A DNA stretch of 64,000 nucleotides from Marsupella aquatica (lineage: Eukaryota; Marchantiophyta), in NCBI GenBank assembly GCA_973895155.1, contig OZ316895.1, forward strand, positions 5,022,001-5,086,000, written 5' to 3'. The notes under the pieces are model-generated. The model had not been told where the DNA came from and did no database searches. It was given only the letters and a program-made list of their open reading frames with translations. The position numbers and the translations under genes were made by a program. Below are positions 1 through 11,348 of the stretch, one piece after another. Position 1 is the stretch's first letter; each line of letters opens with the position of its first letter.

Positions 1-908
1 CAGCAATCGGTACTGGGGCAGCCAAACCAGTGGAAACATGTAAAGGAGAAGAAGAAGGTCCAGTATGTACATGAGATTGGACCTCCAAAACCAGTGTCAC
101 AAGGGCTGATGAAGAATGCACTGAACCCTCTAGCGCCCTGAGGACAGCTCTAGCATCCAACTGTAAATCATGGCAACTGAAAAGTGGAGTGGTAAGAATC
201 CTTTGTGCCATACCGGAGGTGAAATGCTCAAGCAGCTCAGGAGAAATAACTCCCTGTGAAATGTCAGCAGCACCTGGTGGTGGAATGGATGTAGCTGCAG
301 CTCCCCCCCCTCGCCAACAAGGTGCGCTCTTTAGCAAGTGTGAGTGGCTGAAAAGATTGGGGCATGATAGCCCGAGCTCCCTTGGCTCTAGTCATAGGAC
401 CGGCAACAAGACCATCAGCCTGTACAATGCGGCATGTGGGAGCAATACGGGAGGCAACACTGGCCTGCTGGTAAGCAAAATAGGAAGGGCAGAATGAATC
501 TGAAAATTCTGTTGTAAGGCCAGGCTATGGAGCGGAGGACAGCACACACTCACCCATATGAGCATCAAATGGCAAGCCATAGAAAGAGCGGGGTAGAGGT
601 GTTGAACTGTCAGTGGTGCCTGGGCCAAGGATGGGTTGCACGTGACCAACCGGTTGAGAAGGACCAGCAGAGGCAGTTGACTTGCCTTTGATGTTGGCAA
701 GTTGGGCACGTAGGGACTCAACCTCATGAGTCAGAGACTGGAGTTGAGTTGCCTGTGCATTGTGAGTCTCCTTCTTAGCTGGTTGCTTCTGTTGCTGCTT
801 GGGCGGTTTGTTCACACTGGATGCTTTGCCACTAGAAGGAGGAGCAGTTGATGCAGTAGGAGCCCTCCTAGCTGGTGGGGGAGTGGAAGCAAGAGCAGGA
901 GGAGGGGC
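1..908 (-). pseudogene. Post-gag polyprotein region with two in-frame TAGs and a frameshift
   Basis: Directly after the gag stop the same frame continues through a Pro/Ala/Gln/Lys-rich linker (about 908-528). It meets a second in-frame TAG at 525-527, then stays open again to a G8 run (C8 on the + strand, 303-310). There the continuation moves to another frame, which is open to the left edge. One base fewer in the run would keep a single frame. No protease, reverse transcriptase or integrase motif is reached before the edge, so this is probably the spacer or N-terminal part of the pol region. The two TAGs and the homopolymer shift point to recent decay. Programmed stop readthrough or a homopolymer assembly error remain possible. 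Confidence 0.6.
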
Positions 909-2195
909 CTACTGTCGTAGCTGCTGCCTCTCTAGGAATTTGGTAAAACAAACTGCCTCCAAGTGACCCACTTTTCTGCAAAAATCACAAGACAGATCCT
1001 CAGCAACAATATCACAGTCATTAGCCTTGTGATTGGGGTTACCACAGTAGTTGCAAGATGGCAGCATCAAAGCAGCATGGGCTGGCTTGGTCTTGGAACC
1101 ATACTGTGGCACACGGGAAGGGGTGGCCAGTGTAGGGGCAGCAACCTGGTACCTGGATCGCGGTGGACGTGCAATACTGGCCTCATAATGTGCATGGGCC
1201 AACTCAAGTTTCTCAGCAGTGTCATAGACATTGAGCAGGGTGTAGCTGTCTCCAAACTCTGAGAATACTTGCTGTAACACTTGCGAATGGAGACCTGGTG
1301 TGCCCTCCAATGCGCGAAGATAGCGATGAGCAGCTTCCAAGTCAGTGATGCTCTGGGTGTCCTCCTTCAGCTTGAGAAGCCGGCGATACATCATCTTCAA
1401 GGTTTCATCGCGCTGCCTCACAAAGGTGGCCAATTGCATGATTTTGTCAGCACTCTTGATTGGGAATTCCAATTCAAGAACCTGGAAAAACTCAGCCACT
1501 GGATCAGCAGAGGCAGGGGAATCAATGGTGGGAGAAATGCCTGATAAAGCCTGCGCCAAGACAGTGGGAGTAACTGGTGCAGTGGTGGGAACTGGAGTAG
1601 GAGGGAAAGTGGCAGGAGCAGCAGCATGGGCTTCAATGGCATTCTGTAATGCCAGTTGTGAGGCAGCTGCAATTGCAGTGGCATAGGCAGGGTTAGGCAA
1701 TTGTGTGACAGCAAGCAGCCGTTGAGAGTGCTGCTCATACACATCCAAAGCCTCGTGGTGCACATACCTGGCTAGCTGCTTAAATGCAAATGCATTTGTG
1801 AAATTGCTGCCGTACTTCAACTCCAATTCGTAAACGACAGTATAGAAAGTGGATTTGAACTCACGCAAAGAAACAGTGCCTGGCCGCCCACTAAAGCGCT
1901 CAATGCGGCCAGATGAGTGACTGGCATCCATGTTGTATGTCGGTGAAGCTGGAACAATCACTGATGCAGAAGGAGTAAAGGGCAGAGAAGCGATAGCAGG
2001 CTTCGGGGTAGTGGTAAAGCGACCGCCAAATGTAGCAGAAGGATTGCGTGGTGTGGGTGCTGCTGCTGTCTGCTGGCGTCGTCGAAATTGCCGAGACTCC
2101 AATGAAATTGACACCAACGGTCGTGGATCACTCCGTAAGTGGTACCGGGGTGTCGGTGGCGATGAGCTGCTACGACTCGGCTCCTCTGCTGACAT
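909..2195 (-). CDS. gag: Gag polyprotein of a Ty3-type LTR retrotransposon
   Basis: This open frame gives 428 residues from the ATG at 2195; the frame is open further upstream, but only to non-ATG codons. Gag packages element RNA into cytoplasmic virus-like particles. After a low-complexity Ser/Pro/Thr-rich N-terminus comes a helical gag core (residues about 95-345, rich in Ala/Leu/Glu). At the C-terminus are two CX2CX4HX4C zinc knuckles at residues about 381-394 (CNYCGNPNHKANDC) and 403-416 (CDFCRKVGHLEAVC), the hallmark of retroelement nucleocapsid. The frame ends at a TAG (909-911), and the same frame then stays open for another ~128 codons. This stop is therefore either a readthrough codon or a decayed Gln codon. 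Two knuckles and the Ala/Pro-rich core fit Ty3/gypsy-type gag. The superfamily is inferred, because pol lies outside the window. Confidence 0.82.
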   Translation of the reverse strand: MSAEEPSRSSSSPPTPRYHLRSDPRPLVSISLESRQFRRRQQTAAAPTPRNPSATFGGRFTTTPKPAIASLPFTPSASVIVPASPTYNMDASHSSGRIERFSGRPGTVSLREFKSTFYTVVYELELKYGSNFTNAFAFKQLARYVHHEALDVYEQHSQRLLAVTQLPNPAYATAIAAASQLALQNAIEAHAAAPATFPPTPVPTTAPVTPTVLAQALSGISPTIDSPASADPVAEFFQVLELEFPIKSADKIMQLATFVRQRDETLKMMYRRLLKLKEDTQSITDLEAAHRYLRALEGTPGLHSQVLQQVFSEFGDSYTLLNVYDTAEKLELAHAHYEASIARPPRSRYQVAAPTLATPSRVPQYGSKTKPAHAALMLPSCNYCGNPNHKANDCDIVAEDLSCDFCRKVGHLEAVCFTKFLERQQLRQ

Positions 2196-2810
2196 GCTGC
2201 ATGCTAACCCGGGGTGCCAAATTGGAAATGGTAGCAACAGGAAATGTCTCCACCCCCCCTCTTTTTCTGGTGGTATGGGGTGCTGTTGGGAAAGAAACTG
2301 ACAAGAAAAGAAATGGCAACCCCAAGGCTAGGAAATGAAACCCACAAAGGAAACAAACAATGCGAGGCAGAAATGTGTAGAATGTGTAAGCACCGAGAAA
2401 CCGTCAGAGTTTATGCAAATGACATGTGGCGGCAACAAAGAAATCCCGGAAAAATGGGTCCTTAAACGTGAATAGGGCCCCCCCTTAAATGTATACACAT
2501 CGGACCTAAATTTCCCCCGTTGTATATACACATCGCACGTCAGAATAAGTGGCCGAGTGGGGACAGGCGCACACGGCCCTATGCAGGGTGTTGCCCTGTG
2601 TAGGTTGCGCAGTGAATGGCGACCACGGCCGGTAAGAAAAGTCGACTTGAAGCAGGTCGCAGCCAGAAAGAAGTAGGTCGCGGCCCTATGCACTCCCGTA
2701 TGTGTATACACAGGGGAGCGGGTGGCAGGGAGAAAGAAAACGGCCGAAAAAGGGAGGACCGGGTACGAACTGTTGAGGCGAAAAGAAAACAAAAAAGGTG
2801 AGGCGAGCAA

Positions 2811-3372
2811 AAAGAAACCGGCTCCTTAATGGGGCCGAGCCCTGCATAGGGCTTTGCACCCCCTCCCCTCCTTGCAAGCTGTCGAAGAGGAGCTACGAGC
2901 CCCCTTCCCCTCCTTAAATTTATTGTTTTGGGCCTCGTGCCCTGGCAGGAGGACTCCTCCTGAGGGAAGAAGTCGAATGTACTCCTCCCTCTCTTTACTC
3001 CATCTCCCCCTCCTTTAATGTAGCATAGGGCCTCGTGTCCACTCCTTGCGCTCCTGCAGTCCTGCTCCCCTCCTCCTGGCTTTAATGTTGCTGAAGGGGC
3101 TTTGTGCCCTGCAAGAGGGGACTCCAGGGAGTCGAATGTACTCTCCCCCCCTTGAATGCTTCAGAGCTGCCTAGGGCCTCGTGCCCTACTTTCGCTTCCC
3201 CTCCCCGGGTCCCCTTGCTTTGCTTGGCAGGCCTCCCGAGAGACTCCCTCTCCTCCTTTTAATGCAACATAGGGCCTCGGGCCCTCCTGCCTTGGCCTGG
3301 GGCGAAAATCTACTCCCGAGTGAGGGAGTTCGAATTGGACTCCCCTCCCCTGCTTTAATGCTGCCAAGGATG
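2811..3372. repeat. C/T-rich degenerate tandem array, ~7 units
   Basis: Seven units of about 65-105 bp share the order TTTAATG, then AGGGCCTCGTGCCCT, then GGAGTCGAATGTACTC followed by C/T-rich filler. TTTAATG-like anchors start near 2,824, 2,913, 3,014, 3,081, 3,152, 3,257 and 3,354. The AGGGCCTCGTGCCCT core is close to palindromic. Related CCCTATGCA and GTGTATACACA words flank the array (2,490-2,720 and 3,440-3,500). It lies in the presumed leader or LTR of the retroelement, where such arrays often diverge quickly. Confidence 0.7.
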
Positions 3373-4249
3373 CTGGCAACGGTAGGAAACAAATGAAGGA
3401 ATGGGCGAGGGAGGAAGAAAAATGCCGAAGGGAGGGCGCGCGGCCCTATGCATGACCCAGGGGCAATGATGAGCCCCGCATGTGTATACACAGGCAGGAC
3501 CAGGAGGCACCTCGCGACGGTAGTTGCGAGGGGAGGCGAAATCAAACAACGGCAGGTGAGGGAAAAGAAAGAACAGGACCCCAAAGGATCGTGAAAATGT
3601 AAAGCGAAGGGAAGGTGGTCGCGCTGCGACTGGAAAACACCGAAAATGGCCCGAAAGGTCGTGGCAGTCAACAGCCGGCAGCCATAGTTGTAAGCAGCAA
3701 AGGGTCCCCGGATGCAACCGGAAAGAAAAAATCAGGCTCCAACAGGAGCGTTATGTGTATACTTATGTTAAGTATACACTTAACACCATATTGAACCCAT
3801 AATTTCAACCCGTACCTCCATTGTTGCTCAAAGAAATTGCACCGGCTTTGACGGAAATTGTCTGGACCGACATAGCAGCTGAGAAGCACAACGTCTTTGA
3901 TCTTCTTCCCTTCACCGCTAACCCGGCGGCAGTTCTTCTTGAATGAAAGGCGTAAGAGAAACAATCATACTGAAATCGAATCGAAAACCGGCGGGATGCC
4001 AAGATCGGCCGGGAGCATCTAACGAATCACTGTGTGAATCCCGTGTACGGAACTGACGAGCACTGTCTGAGCTCTGTCAACAGCGATTCAAGAAGAACTA
4101 AAAACCGACAAAGAAAGACATGCCCTAAGTAGATCAAGTCAAGGCGTCACACTAACAAGCACATTTTGCTTCAAGAATGGCCCAGACTTGCTACAAGAAC
4201 ATGACACTAACTCAAGTAGTACACTAGCCCTAACTACATACCTAGCGGG

Positions 4250-4298
4250 CATGCGAGGGACATGCCAATGTGCACAAGCGGCACTGTCCCTCGGCATG
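4250..4298. repeat. Short inverted repeat (stem of ~13 bp)
   Basis: CATGCGAGGGACA at 4,250-4,262 pairs with TGTCCCTCGGCATG at 4,285-4,298 with one bulge, around a 22-nt loop. It lies near the presumed far end of the retroelement LTR and may be a transcript hairpin. No function is recognised. Confidence 0.6.
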
Positions 4299-4335
4299 AC
4301 ATCACAAGACTAAGAGCAATCCTTAACAAAGCTTT

Positions 4336-6734
4336 CTAGCTAGTAGCTAAATTCTATCTAGAAGATTTGTCGCCCAATTTGTCAATTTATTTTCAAATAA
4401 TTGAAAATTCTGGACATTTCACTGAAGTCTGACTTTGGCAAGTTTTGAATTAGAAGTTAATAGCCTCATGACCTTGACGCAACTATTCACCGAATGGAGA
4501 AGGGCAAAGCTTAAGCTTTGAGAAGAGAGAAGTATGATTGGGAAGCGAAACTGTTAGTCATGTTGTGTTGGACAAGTATGATATATTCTACACTTTGCAT
4601 TGTTTAAATTATATTTTCTCACGGAAGCATTGTGGACCCATTGAGCAATGGCCGCTTGAGAATTTTGGCATTCCTTCAACTGCCACATGAATACTTTGCT
4701 TTGCAGGCCAAAGTTGACGACATGGTTATCACAAGCAATTGTCAAATTCAGACCTTTTCGCTACATATATGTTGCAACCAAATTCTCAAGCTAATTAAGA
4801 GGTCAAAATACAATCCATGGCAAGTCCATTACTTTGAAACCAAAACAATGTCTGATCAAATGAATTATATCAGTTCATTGAATTCAAGTTCCGACTATAG
4901 CTAGCAGTTTGCCTAAAAGGTAAAAGGCCAAAAATCTTACTCCAGGTGCTAATTACCCTTTAACAAAAAAGTTATCAAGTCAGTTATTAGTCATTGTTTG
5001 TTATACAAAAGAAATACTTTTTGAATCTTTGAATTTAAGTTTTAAAATTAGAAATGTAACTAAAACGGTTACATAGTGATAATTTTACTCGTCTTGCTCT
5101 TTGTATTTCTAAATTTTACATTTTCTTTTTACTGCATGGCGTCCCAAACTTTACGTCCAAATTGAGGCAAACACGAATGAAAACTGTAAGTTTGATTCAC
5201 AAAACTGACTAGTATTGTTTGTTGCGATTGTTGTTGATCAATGTGGCACTCTCCCGGGCTGGGAATTATTAAATCAAAAATTTAAAAATTGGCACTCAGA
5301 GCAGGAAAGTGACATTCCAAAAACATTGGGCTGGAGAAATATGCTCACCTGGGCAATTTGGAAAAGGGAAGGAAATTAAATTCCAGACATGAGAGACTGG
5401 AAAACATTATAGGCTAAACACTCTGGACAACGTGTTAGGTAACAAACACATGTTTTGGCCAGGTGAAAATTACACTCTTGAAAACTTTGTGGATGGGGAA
5501 AAAATAGAATGACCACTCGCCCCAGTCCTAAAGTAAGCTACAATAACCTTTCACTACCTTTAAGATCGCCAACCAGGTTGCTACTGCTGTATATGAGTAC
5601 TTTTGTCGGTCGTTCACGTCGCCACCCAGGTTACTAGTACTGCTAGATGCAAGTCAGGACCATGAATGTCGACACGATGCAGGCAACACGGCACCTAGAG
5701 GTGCCAAGCATGTCCAGACCAGGAATGTCGACACTACGAACGCGACATTCAAGAGGTGTGAGGCTTGAACGAACCTGGGAGTACAGTAGATGGGCGGCAG
5801 GAAAGCTCTCTACCACTAGCTAGAGCCACCCACGTACTACTGCTGCCAGAGCCGGGCTCTTTGCACTGTTGATCAGGTATGACGGTTATCCCCATTCGCA
5901 CAGGGGCTCCTTTATTCTTGGTCTCGAAATGGAGCTACTGTAGTTGTAGAGCGGCTCCTGGGATGAGGAGCTTGCGGTGGCTGTGATCTAGAAGCGCAGC
6001 AAGCTCACCTTCTCACGTTTCCCAGAATGGACGGTTATTGGTAAGACTCTTGGATCCATCGAGCTCCGGCGGATGACAGACCAGTATTTTAAATAGAAAA
6101 CTGACGTGCTGTTCTTGCGGCAAGTCCTCATATTCACAAAATATCCTCTTCTTCTAAGTCTGATTGTCACAAAGCGAGAAGTAAAGCAATGCAAGGCAAA
6201 GACTGGATGAGATCTAGCTTATTTAAGCTGGTCAATTTGGAGCAAGATATTTGTATCTTCCATTTCATTGCTGCGGAGTGTTCCGGAGTCTGACAATCGG
6301 GTTGCTAAGACATCTGAATTCATGTGAATTGTGTTTTCTTCAAGTGAACAAAGAGGCTGGCGCAAATAGTAGGAGACAGTTCTCTCACAGTTTGCTGGAA
6401 AGTTGTCTAGAGCCAGCACAATAATTTTGCCGAAAGTCTGACAGCCTCATCGGCATGACCTGCATGTTGCTTTTCAGCACAATTTCATGGACAGATTGAC
6501 AGGGCCCATCTTACTTTACACGTAAAATAGCACTTTCTTATCTGACTGAGTATATAACGATCCACCCAGTTTGATGCTCCCAAACTAATTTCTGAAGTAC
6601 TCGATATGTCAGTGTTGTCGACAAATTAATGGCCAGATGTTTCCAGACGTGTGCCCAACCCAGAATCTTCAGGTCAGGAAATGTTTTAGAACATCTTTGT
6701 GAGACTGTAAGCCTAGAGTACGGTGAGACTGGTA
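4336..6734. other. Intergenic, no gene recognised
   Basis: This is mostly A/T-rich DNA with only short chance frames. At 5,570-5,740 there are short direct repeats: a CACCCAGGTT-type segment, and GAATGTCGACAC occurring twice. A frame on the - strand at about 6,219-6,446, ending LLQIDQLK, has protein-like composition and ends in TAA. It has no recognisable domain, and only a GTG codon begins it. It could be a terminal exon fragment, but this is not supported further. Confidence 0.4.
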
Positions 6735-6836
6735 CCTTTTCAAGGGGACTTTGAAACATAATGAAATTGTGATGGTGCCCATCAACCTTTTCAAGGGGAC
6801 TTTGAAACATAATGAAATTGTGATGGTGCCCATCAA
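6735..6836. repeat. Perfect 51-bp tandem duplication (2 copies)
   Basis: The 51-bp segment beginning CCTTTTCAAGGGGACTTTG at 6,735 is repeated exactly from 6,786. Perfect identity implies a very recent slippage or break-repair event, or an assembly artefact. No coding frame is involved. Confidence 0.93.
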
Positions 6837-7051
6837 TCTACCTTGAAACAGTCCTTTAGTGTGAGGTAAACAAAGCCATCCATGGAGGATCTTTCATTTG
6901 GTGACTCCTTAACAAGGAGTGCTTTACCATGCTTTGACTCTTGTTAGGAAGGTTTAAAATCAGCTAAAATTAAATACAGAATGCACTTCCAGGTTGCAAT
7001 GCTCTTGATAAAGGTCATCTAATTTACAAAGAAAATTCAAAAGTGGGCTTA

Positions 7052-7362
7052 AAATAACTAACTGGCTTTGCTCAGTTGGCCGGACGATGTGCCTAGAACC
7101 AAGAGGTCCCAGGTTCAATCCTCCCTCCATTCGCAAGGGGTGTGTGGGGGGTGGGGGGCATAGTGGTGGGGGTATTGATTATCTCCTCTGCCCTTGCTAG
7201 TCTGCTTTGGGACTCTGGGTTTAATTCTGTCTCCTTCCTGGTCTGGGTCCCTGTGGGATCCCGGGGTATTGTCCAGTTGTGGCTACCCTACATAGAATTG
7301 CATGTTCCATAGCAGGATGTCTATCCTCTGTTGGATGAGCTTGCTTTTGATTTTCAAGGCAA
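7052..7362 (+). mobile_element. tRNA-derived SINE with 13-bp target-site duplication
   Basis: A tRNA-like head carries an A box (TTGCTCAGTTGG, 7,068-7,079) and a B box (GGTTCAATCCT, 7,112-7,122), spaced as in a tRNA (B box at tRNA position ~52). A tRNA-unrelated body follows, with a G-rich stretch (7,137-7,172) and a C/T-rich segment. The element is bracketed by AAAAGTGGGCTTA (7,039-7,051) and AAAAGTGGACTTA (7,363-7,375), a 13-bp direct repeat with one mismatch, as expected from LINE-driven insertion. Length is about 311 bp. SINEs make short Pol III RNAs and encode no protein. The parent tRNA could not be identified because the anticodon arm is degenerate. Confidence 0.78.
7068..7122 (+). promoter_or_regulatory. 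Internal RNA polymerase III promoter (A and B boxes) of the SINE
   Basis: The A box TTGCTCAGTTGG fits T-N-G-Y-N-N-A-N-N-N-G-G. The B box GGTTCAATCCT fits GGTTCRANNCC with one change at the last position. Their spacing matches a tRNA gene. Confidence 0.72.
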
Positions 7363-7375
7363 AAAAGTGGACTTA

Positions 7376-10300
7376 CCTTGTTAGAGGCATGTCAAAATAT
7401 CAATTTCCAGAGCATTTTGGTGGGGCTCTCTTAGAACTCCTGTGCTGTCGAGACATTTAGCACCAGAAAATGCCTAGAAAGGCATATAGCACCAGGGTTG
7501 GGGGACCCGTTTTAGATCAAACTAAATATATGAGGTCCTTCTGAATAGGATAATGTCCTGGTTAGAAGGCTTTGTGAGATATAATGCCGCCTAAAACCAG
7601 GGGCAGTCCAAGTTTTGAGGGGCTTCACAATTCCCATAAATACGACATTAACAAACTTACAGTGATTGTTTGAAAATAGACAAGAAAAATTAAGCTTAAT
7701 ATGAATGGATGGAAAAAAATTAAAGGCCTTGCAGCAATTTTTTTGGCATTAATTGGTTGAAAACATGAAAGAAGTTTAAAATAGAACAATATTGAGTCTT
7801 ACAATATATTAGATTTTGGATACAATCTGTTTATTATGTTTTATATAGTAAACTATTTTCTCTTTAAATAGTTTCCTAGATTTGTGGTACTTTCCATAAT
7901 CCCCTCCTCAAAGGAAGGGGGGCACTCTGGGAAATTAATGCCCTGCAAAATAGAAAGAGAAATATCACGAGAATCAATCAAAAAAGACATGCCATGAAAG
8001 CACAACAAGTCACTTCTTCCAACAGGCTTTCTTTGCCATAGCACAAGGCTATTGGCTTGGCTTCGACGTTCAAATAGACGTTGTGTAAAGTAAAATCAAC
8101 AGGTGTCGATGTTTTGGCACATTGGCCATACCCGAAGCCATGCGTGTTGGGAATCAACTTGCTTCGTGTTTACTTGGGCCACACTGATTTGGTTTTTGAA
8201 CTTTAGCAAGTTCTCTCCTCTTTGTGTGTGGGGACCCGAGGGGGGTGCATGCAGGGCGGGGGGAAAAGATAAGTCTCTACAGACTTTTAATTTTCTCCTT
8301 GCCTTATGCCACAGTACCATGGGAATGTTGCGAGTGGTATTCTCACTACAATAAGTGTCTATAAGGAAGTAAAATCAAGGAAAAAGAAATCCAGATGGAC
8401 CAGGATGTTTGACAAACAAGTCAGATGGACCATAACCTAACATTGCTTTGAGCTCAAATGACAGATATCTTTACTTTGTATAAATGGTCACACTTCTGTT
8501 AGGTCAATCCAGCTGCATGGTCAAACAATGTGGTCCAGCGAGAATCAGCTTCCACTGCAAGACATAAGAAACTAGACAAAGTGATCATGATCACGCCCAT
8601 TAATATTTGGGGCCACCTAGAGTTGACCACTGACCTCCATACCAGAGTGGTAAGGAATGCTTAGAGGTAAAAGAATCTCACCACCAATTTTCCGTGGTGC
8701 ATTTTTCACCAAAATGTGCCTCCCCAAAAACATACATTTCCCGGTTCCGTAGCGACTTTCCCCAGGGCCTATTAGCCAAAATCTGAATGCGCTCCTTAAT
8801 TAAAACTAGGGAGATCTGACAATCAATTTAAATTAGAAATACAGTATAGAGAAAGAATATAGAGTAAGAATGTTGGAGTAAGAATGTTCTTAAATGTTCT
8901 CCGTGTCACAGTCATGCCATCTGGCGAATAAATAAAGCTTAATTTACGCTCGATCTCACACAAATTTGTTTCCCAAGTTTAGTAGAGGAACTTATCTCCA
9001 CATAACCTCTCCACATAACTGGTGAAGGATACTCTCACACGTATTATTATCGTACGGGTGAAGTTTGCGATATCTTCGCCTGTACTAGTGCGGATCATAT
9101 CGTACCATACCATATCACACTTTTACCAGTTTGTATAATTATCATCGGAAGGACTTAGAACCAGTACCATCACTGGCACCTGGTGCTGATTGTCTCGCCC
9201 ACCGCTCTGGGCATGGTGGGCCTTGCCATCTTGCCCTTTGTCCATGAGCCCTCGTTTGATTCTCATGCCAGATGGGGAAATTGCACTGGTCAGCTCCTGA
9301 AGATGCCCATGCTCTTGCGGCCGGTGATTCAAGAGTCCCGATAAAGGGAAACTATTTCTAGGAGTTTCTCTTGGCATCAAATTCACAAAAGGAGTTGTTC
9401 ATATATAACATACATAGGATTAATTCGGTTTACGCCATCTCATAACCACACAGAAAAATATTGTTTTATTCGTCTGTGTACATAAATGAGGTAGAAGACT
9501 ACTGTAGATATGGAGGACTAATTTCATGTGGACAAAATACTAAGGGTTGTCTAAATTATCGAGAAAATGAGATATCAAATGTGCACATAATCAGGGAAGC
9601 AAATACGTGTGTTGCTAATAAGATAGTTTGTTGGTCCTATCTTTTAGGGCCAGAAACTTTCCAGCCCTTGCCCTTGAGACTCCTCAAATATATATTGCCG
9701 TCACGACTGGCTCTGGAAGGGAAATGGCACATGTTTATGTGGGCTTTTCTTACCTAAATATTTCCCAGGAAATGAAACTATTGCTCTGATGGACCAATGT
9801 CATGAGCCTTTACCTGGATTAACCAGCCCCACTGCTGACCAGTGCAGTATGGATTTTTCTACAAAATTGCTATTTGAGGGCAAACAAGGGTTTTTACATT
9901 CCCTGTGGGTTGTGCTAGTCTCTCTACACATTTTTTTCAAACATTTTAGGTCCACTAGGACTTTAGTTTCCCAGAATGTACTCTGGCAAATCATACCAAA
10001 AAAATTAATGGCATATCAAGGCCTTAGTTTAGCAATTTGCCAGTGTAGATTATGGGTATACTCAGGAGAAAAGAAAGACCTGATATTGTTTGACAACTAA
10101 ATTCAATGAATCTTCACAACCCACTTAGAACATTTGAAACATTGTTTTGAAATAGTGTCAAGGTGTTGGGAAAATTGTGACAAAACAACCACGAAAACAA
10201 TCAACAATTGTGCACACACCAACACCAAGAGATACGTGATTAACCATTGTCAAGGCTACGTCCACGGGAGCACAATAGTTTTACTAAGCTTTGGCTGCCA

Positions 10301-10640
10301 TGGTCACACAAAGTCTCCTTGCACAAGCTTTCCTCCTAGCACTTAGCTAGCTCCTTCAACAACGAGCATGAGTCCCCAAGAGGAACTCTCCCTAACCCCT
10401 CTATATGCTAGATGCAAGATTTGTGGCTAATCACCATTAACACCTTAATGACAGTTTAGCCAAAGTAACATGTGCTTAACCCAAGACTAGAGTTAACCCT
10501 AACACAAGGGAGTATATGTTAAGTTTGGAGTGTGTCTATCAAGGTTTAGTGGCTAGTCCACCGGACCACCCTTTTATAATAGTTGTGTCTATCTGGGCTT
10601 TCCTCTGCTTGATTGTGATTGCCTATGTTATTAGATTTTA
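7376..10640. other. Intergenic, no gene recognised
   Basis: A/T-rich sequence with scattered short frames. A less A/T-rich patch at 9,123-9,386 (- strand) is open for 87 codons, but it starts at a non-consensus codon and shows no domain. Nothing else is recognised. Confidence 0.4.
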
Positions 10641-11328
10641 TTTGGCAAGAAAGAAAATTCTCTCGCCAAAAAACAAAACAAAACTTGGAGAATCTCTTCA
10701 TCAAATCTTGCTCCTTTGTTCTTGACCTCCTTCTTCTTCAGAAAGACCGAAGGACAGATGGTAAAGTCGGGTGGCGGGCCACTCCACTCACGTCTTCCTT
10801 TGGAATTTGGAGAGATATTTTATTTGGCAATGGAAATGATGCTCTCATTGATTTGAGCTCAGTGAACCTTACAACTCTTTTTCAATTCACTCATTGGCAG
10901 GATTCTGGCGTCCGAAAAGTTTTTAAAAGCAAAGTCTCACTTTCAATATCTTGCCTGATATCTAATGGAATCTGTTTCCCTTGGGACTCGTTAGACTTGG
11001 AAAGATCTTTCCAGCCAGTCATATGTACATAATTTTCATGGGAAATTGGGAAATTTATGAATTTTTGAAGAGATATTAGTCCACCACTCAAGTGTCCACA
11101 CTTTGCACTTTCAAGAGCTTTGGAAAGTCAACTTTCTCATTGACTATCTCCCTCTCTATCCCATGAAACCTAATGTTTTTGGACAGATGATTAGAAATAG
11201 TTTGGAAAGAACTTTGCCATGAGCCTGATATTGTCAAAGTTCATCGAAATGGAGACACAAATTTTAAAGATGACTGTGCCATTCTCTTGCCACAATTTTC
11301 TCATATGTAATATGTACTACGCTAGCGA

Positions 11329-11348
11329 ATATATATATATATATATAT
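11329..11348. repeat. (AT)10 microsatellite
   Basis: Ten uninterrupted AT dinucleotides lie about 570 bp upstream of the NBR1 TATA-like box. Confidence 0.95.

Larger units (their letters stand above)
1..4335 (-). mobile_element. Ty3-type LTR retrotransposon, truncated by window edge; leader/LTR boundary uncertain
   Basis: Gag lies at 909-2195 with the pol side running off base 1. The element's 5' end must therefore be at higher coordinates. Between 2,240 and about 4,335 there is no gene. On the - strand this stretch begins TGTTAAGGATTG at 4,331, which looks like an LTR start, and a TGTTAAG...CTTAACA segment lies at 3,766-3,785. No primer-binding site complementary to a familiar plant tRNA could be confirmed, and the second LTR is outside the window. 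The 5' boundary is therefore an estimate. Confidence 0.5.

Noticed and set aside
2195-2240. TTTGGCACCCCGGGTTAGC (- strand) as a retroelement primer-binding site
   Set aside because: The complementary + strand does not end in a plausible tRNA T-arm plus acceptor, and the site lies immediately before the gag ATG.
7061-7132. A functional tRNA gene
   Set aside because: A and B boxes are present but the acceptor and anticodon stems do not pair; a SINE head explains it better.
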